A stretch of DNA of 64,000 nucleotides. Origin: Polaromonas jejuensis NBRC 106434 (GTDB lineage: Bacteria > Pseudomonadota > Gammaproteobacteria > Burkholderiales > Burkholderiaceae_C). The notes beneath the pieces are model-generated. The model was not told the DNA's origin. It did not search any database and was given only the letters and a program-made list of their open reading frames with translations. The position numbers and the translations under genes were made by a program. Positions 59,861 to 64,000 of this stretch are shown piece by piece. The stretch covers positions 56,197-120,196 of the forward strand of contig NZ_BCYO01000015.1 of assembly GCF_001598235.1 (NCBI RefSeq), given 5' to 3'. Every line of letters starts with the position of its first letter. Positions within the stretch are counted from its first letter, which is position 1.

Positions 59861-62251
59861 TCAGGCCCTGAGGCTGTTGAGCACATTCTCGGCTGTCGCC
59901 GGCGCGGTCAGCCGCACCCCCTTCTTGCCGCCACGAGCCGAAGCAATCGCATCCCGCAAGGCCTCGTAGACGCTGATGGCCAGCATCAGCGGCGGCTCAC
60001 CCACGGCCTTGCTGCCGAACACGTTGTCTTCGCGATTCGGTTCGGGCCACAGCTCAATCTTGAAGTGTTCGGGAACGTCGCCGGTCGCCGGAATCTTGTA
60101 GGTGCTCGGGGCATGCGTGGTCAGCAGGCCCTTGTCATTCCACACCAGCTGCTCGGTGGTGAGCCAGCCCATGCCCTGCACAAAGCCGCCCTCGATCTGC
60201 CCGATGTCGATGGCCGGGTTGATGCTGGTGCCCACGTCATGCAGGATGTCGACCTTCAGCACGCGGCTCTCGCCGGTCAAGGTGTCGATGGCGACTTCCG
60301 TGCACGCCGCACCGTAGGCAAAGTAGTAAAACGGCCGGCCGGTCAGTGTGGCTTTGTCGTAGTGGATTTTGGGCGTGCGGTAAAAGCCGTCGCTCCACAA
60401 CTGGATGCGGTTGGCATGGGCCAGCTTGACGACCTCGGTAAACGGCCGGGCGCTGCCGGGGGTGAGCACCTCACCGCCCGCAAAGCGCACGGCGCCCGCA
60501 TCGCAGCCGTCCAGCCCGGCCACAAACTGCGCCAGGTTGTCGCGCACATTGCGGGCCGCGTACTGCGCCGCGCGGGCATTGAGGTCGGTGCCGGCCGAGG
60601 CCGCTGTGGCCGAGGCGTTGGGAATCTTGCCGGTGTCGCTGGCCGTGGCCAGCACCTGTTCAAACGCCACGCCGAGTTCGTCGGCCACGATTTGCGCCAC
60701 CTTGGTGTTCAGCCCCTGGCCCATCTCGGTGCCGCCGTGGTTCACCTGCACGCTGCCGTCGGTGTAGACATGGACCAGCGCGCCGGCCTGGTTGAACAGC
60801 GTGGCGGTGAAGGAGATGCCGAACTTCACCGGCGTGAGGGCCATGCCGCGCTTGATGACGGGGCTGCCGGCGTTCCAAGCCGAAATGGCCTCTCGCCGGC
60901 GCCGATATTGCGCAGTCAGCTCCAGTTTTGATAGCAATTGGTCGAGGATGTTGTCTTCGACCTTCATCTGGTAATGGGTGACATTGCGCTTCTCGATGCC
61001 GTACAGGTTGCGCCTGCGTACGTCCAGCGGGTCCAGGCCGAGCTGGCGCGCGATGTCGCCCAGAATGGTTTCGATGACGATCATGCCCTGCGGCCCGCCA
61101 AAGCCGCGGAAGGCGGTGTTGCTCTGCATGTGGGTCTTGCAGCGGTAGGACGCGATCTCGACGTCTTCGAGGAAGTAGGCGTTGTCGGCATGAAACACCG
61201 CGCGGTCCGCCACCGGGCCGGACAGGTCGGCGCTGAAACCGCAGTTGACGGCCATCATGAGCTTCAGGCCGGTGATGCGGCCCCCGTCGTCAAAGCCCAC
61301 GGTGTAGTCGTAGGCAAAGGAGTGGCGCTTGCCGGTGATCATGAAGTCGTCGTCGCGGTCCAGGCGCAGCTTGACAGGGCGATGCAGCTTGTGCGCCGCG
61401 ATGGCCGACCAGACGGCGAGGTGGCCGGCCTGTGTTTCCTTGCCGCCAAATCCTCCCCCCATGCGCCGGCACTCCACGCGCAACGCATGGTTGTCAATGC
61501 CCAGGGCGTGCGCCACCCAGTGCTGCACCTCGCCGGGGTGCTGGGTGCTGGAATAAACCAGCCACTGGTTTTGCTCCTGCGGCAGCACATAGGCCACCTG
61601 GCCTTCGAGGTAAAAATGTTCCTGGCCGCCGACTTCCAGCGTGCCGTGCATGACGTGCGCTGCGTTTTTCAGCGCCTGCGCAGCGTCGCCGCGCTTCACA
61701 AAAACCGGTGGCAGCACATAGCTTTGCGCCTGGAGGGCGTCGTGCACATCCAGGATGGCGGGCAGGGCTTCGATGTGGCAGACCACCTGGCGGGCGGCGC
61801 GGCGCGCCTGCATCACCGAGTCGGCCACCACCACGCCAATCACCTGGCCGATGTGCTGCACGGTGTCCTGTGCCAACACCGGTTCGTCATGCGCGAAATT
61901 CCCCAGCATGGGGTCGCCGGGAATGTCGCGCGCCAGGATCACAGCGCGCACCCCGGGCATGGCCAGCGCCGCCGCGGCATCCACGCCCAGCAGCCGGCCA
62001 TGGGCCACGGTGGAGAGAATCGGCGCGGCATGCAGAGTGCCGCGGATTTCCGGGATGTCGTCCACATAGGTGGCCGTGCCCGCCACCTGGGCCCGCGCGC
62101 TCTCGTGGAATTTCGGGCGCCCTGCCACCTGGGGCGCCGGCCCGGCCGCCGGAGCTTTGCGTCGGGGCGTGGCGGCTCGCGCGTTCGCGGCCTTCACCTC
62201 CGGGTCGGCCACCGCGTCACGGCTGAGCGCAAGGTCTTTGGCGGCGTTCAT
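59861..62251 (-). CDS. xdhB: Xanthine dehydrogenase molybdopterin-binding subunit
   Basis: Large subunit of 796 residues that hydroxylates hypoxanthine and xanthine to urate at the molybdenum centre. Typical XDH motifs include TYVDDIPEIRGTLHAAPILS, MGGGFGGKETQAGHLAVW (Gln ligand), NTAFRGFGGPQGM (substrate Arg) and KAVGEPPLMLAIS with the catalytic Glu. The N-terminal 45 residues are a basic, Ala-rich extension. The start overlaps the xdhA stop by 4 nt (ATGA). No xdhC follows; the nearest true XdhC is at 17213. It supplies urate to puuD. Confidence 0.94.
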   Translation of the reverse strand: MNAAKDLALSRDAVADPEVKAANARAATPRRKAPAAGPAPQVAGRPKFHESARAQVAGTATYVDDIPEIRGTLHAAPILSTVAHGRLLGVDAAAALAMPGVRAVILARDIPGDPMLGNFAHDEPVLAQDTVQHIGQVIGVVVADSVMQARRAARQVVCHIEALPAILDVHDALQAQSYVLPPVFVKRGDAAQALKNAAHVMHGTLEVGGQEHFYLEGQVAYVLPQEQNQWLVYSSTQHPGEVQHWVAHALGIDNHALRVECRRMGGGFGGKETQAGHLAVWSAIAAHKLHRPVKLRLDRDDDFMITGKRHSFAYDYTVGFDDGGRITGLKLMMAVNCGFSADLSGPVADRAVFHADNAYFLEDVEIASYRCKTHMQSNTAFRGFGGPQGMIVIETILGDIARQLGLDPLDVRRRNLYGIEKRNVTHYQMKVEDNILDQLLSKLELTAQYRRRREAISAWNAGSPVIKRGMALTPVKFGISFTATLFNQAGALVHVYTDGSVQVNHGGTEMGQGLNTKVAQIVADELGVAFEQVLATASDTGKIPNASATAASAGTDLNARAAQYAARNVRDNLAQFVAGLDGCDAGAVRFAGGEVLTPGSARPFTEVVKLAHANRIQLWSDGFYRTPKIHYDKATLTGRPFYYFAYGAACTEVAIDTLTGESRVLKVDILHDVGTSINPAIDIGQIEGGFVQGMGWLTTEQLVWNDKGLLTTHAPSTYKIPATGDVPEHFKIELWPEPNREDNVFGSKAVGEPPLMLAISVYEALRDAIASARGGKKGVRLTAPATAENVLNSLRA

Positions 62252-63744
62252 GCTGTTTCCTCCAGCGTGAATGAGGCCAGGTTGATCTGCCGCATGCCCT
62301 GGCTTTCGAGCCAGTAGCGTTGCAGCAGGTTGCCCAGCACTTCAACCCGGTAGGCGGCGGAGGCGCGCATGTCCGAGATCGGCGAGAACTCGGCCCGCAG
62401 CGTGGCAATGGCCTGCTGCACGGTCGCCAGCGTCCACGGCTGGCCTTTCAGCGCGGCTTCGGTCTTGAGGGCGCGCACCGGCGTGGCGGCCACGCCGCCC
62501 GCACCCACGGAGGCGGTTTGAACCACGCCGTTTTCAATCTGCAGGTTCACGGCCAGGCAGACCGCGGAAATATCGTCGTCGTAGCGTTTGGAGATTTTGT
62601 AGACCCTGAAGTTTTCCAGCGCAGTCGGCTTCGGCACCTTGATCCAGGCCAGCACCTCGTCGGCCGCCATCACGTTTTTTCGGTAGCCGGTGTAGAGCTG
62701 CTCCAGCGGCATTTCACGGTGGCCACGAACACTCATCAGCACGACGTTGGCACCCAGCGCAATCAGCAGCGGCATGGAGTCGCCAATCGGCGAGCCGTTG
62801 GCCACATTGCCGCCCAGCGTGCCCGCGTTGCGCACCGGCAGGCCGGCAAAGCGCGCGGCAAAGTTGTGCAGCTGGGGCCGGTCTGCTTCCAGCGCCGCAT
62901 AGGCATCGGCGAGCGGCACCGCCGCGCCAATGGCGAGGTGCTGCGGGTAGTTTTCGATGCGGCGTAACTCCTTCACCCGGGTGACGTCGAGCACCTGCTC
63001 AAACTGCTGGTGCAGCTTGGTCACCCACAGGCCCACGTCGGTGCAGCCGGCCACTAGCTGCGCGCCGGGGTGTGCGGCACGCGCCTTCAGCAGCCCGGCC
63101 AGCGTGCGCGGAGATTGGTAACTGAAATCGGCCTCCAGCCCAGAAGCGGTGGGCGCAAGCTGCTGCAGTTTTTGTAGCAATGCGGGTTCGTCCACGGCCA
63201 CGGGCGGCAGCTCGCCCATCTTCTGCGCGGCATCCAGGATCGGCCGGTAGCCGGTACAGCGGCACAGGTTGCCCGAGAGTTCTTCCTGCGCCAGCGCGCG
63301 TGTAATGGGCTCGCCCTTGCTGACATGGTTCTGGTACATGCCGAAGAGGCTCATCACAAAGCCCGGGGTGCAAAAGCCGCATTGGGAGCCGTGGCACTGC
63401 ACCATCGCCTCCTGTGCGGGATGCAATGGCCCATCGGCGGATGCAATGTCTTCCACCGTCCACAGCGCCATGCCGTCTATGGAATGGGCCAGCCGGATGC
63501 AGCTGTTGATGGCGCGGTAGCGGATCGCATCGCCTTCGGCTTCACCGAGCACCACGGTGCAGGCGCCGCAGTCGCCTTCGCCGCAGCCTTCCTTGGTGCC
63601 GGTGCAGGCGAGGTCCTCGCGCAGCACTTCCAGCAGCGTGCGGTCGGGTGGTACATTGCCCAGAGTTACAACTTCACCCCGCCTGACGAACTGGATGGTT
63701 TCGACAGGATTTTGGACAGCCGATGGGAGGGTCATGCGAGACAT
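62248..63744 (-). CDS. xdhA: Xanthine dehydrogenase small subunit ([2Fe-2S]/FAD)
   Basis: Subunit of 498 residues. Two [2Fe-2S] clusters are seen: Cys54, Cys59, Cys62 and Cys82 (GTKEGCGEGDCGACTV...INSC) and Cys122, Cys125, Cys161 and Cys163 (CGFCTPGF and LCRCTGYRPI). The FAD domain follows (about 200-480) with LVAGCTDVGLW and GNVANGSPIGD. It passes electrons to NAD. The start at 63744 was chosen over 63735 and the longer frame on family length; ribosome binding is weak. It is divergent from a LysR gene with a 72-bp gap. Confidence 0.92.
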   Translation of the reverse strand: MSRMTLPSAVQNPVETIQFVRRGEVVTLGNVPPDRTLLEVLREDLACTGTKEGCGEGDCGACTVVLGEAEGDAIRYRAINSCIRLAHSIDGMALWTVEDIASADGPLHPAQEAMVQCHGSQCGFCTPGFVMSLFGMYQNHVSKGEPITRALAQEELSGNLCRCTGYRPILDAAQKMGELPPVAVDEPALLQKLQQLAPTASGLEADFSYQSPRTLAGLLKARAAHPGAQLVAGCTDVGLWVTKLHQQFEQVLDVTRVKELRRIENYPQHLAIGAAVPLADAYAALEADRPQLHNFAARFAGLPVRNAGTLGGNVANGSPIGDSMPLLIALGANVVLMSVRGHREMPLEQLYTGYRKNVMAADEVLAWIKVPKPTALENFRVYKISKRYDDDISAVCLAVNLQIENGVVQTASVGAGGVAATPVRALKTEAALKGQPWTLATVQQAIATLRAEFSPISDMRASAAYRVEVLGNLLQRYWLESQGMRQINLASFTLEETA

Positions 63745-63816
63745 GCGTATGAGGGTAAAACAGCCAGGCCATGGCCGGCATACACCGGCGCATATCACCC
63801 CCATGGGTGAACAGGT

Positions 63817-64000
63817 ATGACAGACCAGGCGCTTTTCGACAAGATAGACCTCCATCTCATCAGGGTCTTGAACACCGTGCTCACCGAACGCAGCGTATCA
63901 CGCGCCGCCATCCGCCTGGGAATGTACCAACCCGCCGTCAGCGCGGCGCTCAAGCGCCTGCGCGGTCTCGCGGGTGATCCTATCCTGGTGCGTTCGGGCG
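63817..64000 (+). CDS. LysR-family regulator, N-terminal fragment
   Basis: The first 61 residues of a LysR regulator before the window ends. The helix-turn-helix is complete (HLIRVLNTVLTERSVSRAA, LGMYQPAVSAALKRLR), followed by GDPILVRSG. It is divergent from xdhA, so it probably controls the xanthine dehydrogenase genes. A small dyad TCACCC-N4-GGGTGA (63795-63810) lies just before its start and may be its site. Confidence 0.85.
   Translation, partial: MTDQALFDKIDLHLIRVLNTVLTERSVSRAAIRLGMYQPAVSAALKRLRGLAGDPILVRSG

Noticed and set aside
60920..60945. Possible fifth GCTA-N9-TAGC repeat inside xdhB
   Set aside because: It reads GCTC instead of GCTA and the encoded residues fit normal xanthine dehydrogenase sequence.

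Overview
The window reads as chromosomal DNA of a betaproteobacterium of the order Burkholderiales, most likely family Comamonadaceae (Polaromonas, Variovorax or Rhodoferax-like). The reasons are the high GC content, five genes for Bug/TctC periplasmic binding proteins, the linked purine, glyoxylate and tartrate catabolic genes, and short GCTA-N9-TAGC palindromic repeats. These attributions come from reading the sequence and family knowledge; no database search was possible. The window is almost entirely catabolic and accessory genes, each set with its own LysR, GntR, IclR or XRE regulator.

1-7 kb: the start of an ABC transporter binding protein, then the glyoxylate operon gcl-hyi-glxR with a divergent LysR gene, then a dctA-GntR pair. 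A 329-bp nested inverted-repeat element (7112-7440) and the malic enzyme gene maeB follow. 10-19.5 kb: the oxidative purine (urate/allantoin) pathway: an M20 hydrolase, a UraD-AllC fusion, the allantoinase puuE, a GntR regulator with a perfect operator palindrome, HIU hydrolase uraH, a Bug protein, an XdhC-type factor and the cytochrome-linked urate oxidase puuD. 19.5-24.5 kb: tartrate/glycerate genes (LysR, ttuC, Bug, SMR transporter, ttuD). 24.6-29.8 kb: a benzoylformate decarboxylase-aldehyde dehydrogenase-Bug operon with a LysR gene. 29.9-34.4 kb: an IclR-cupin-Bug-CoA transferase-acyl-CoA dehydrogenase operon. 34.6-39 kb: a non-standard cbb3-type oxidase operon with an SCO gene and two possible coupled mini-ORFs.

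39-45.7 kb is the mobile or recently rearranged part: an IS91-type unit (tyrosine recombinase plus HUH transposase), five perfect 17-bp tandem repeats joined to an 18-bp inverted repeat, a LysR gene, a lower-GC mdaB/DUF1330/SnoaL group and aldo-keto reductase remnants. 45.3-49.7 kb holds cytochrome c, iorA, iorB and XdhC, a periplasmic molybdenum hydroxylase system. Its promoter carries the same 68-bp block found between the LysR gene and mdaB. 50-54 kb: a small membrane protein, an NlpC/P60 lipoprotein, the DUF1326-DUF2182 pair, an EamA transporter and a methyltransferase. 54-59.9 kb: an amidase/Bug/aminotransferase/FAD oxidoreductase group of unknown substrate, with an XRE-cupin regulator and a tandem operator. 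59.9-64 kb: xanthine dehydrogenase xdhA-xdhB and the start of a LysR gene.

The parts fit together. Xanthine dehydrogenase makes urate. PuuD, UraH, UraD-AllC and PuuE take urate to ureidoglycolate and then glyoxylate. Gcl, Hyi, GlxR and TtuD turn glyoxylate into phosphoglycerate. DctA and MaeB handle C4 acids.
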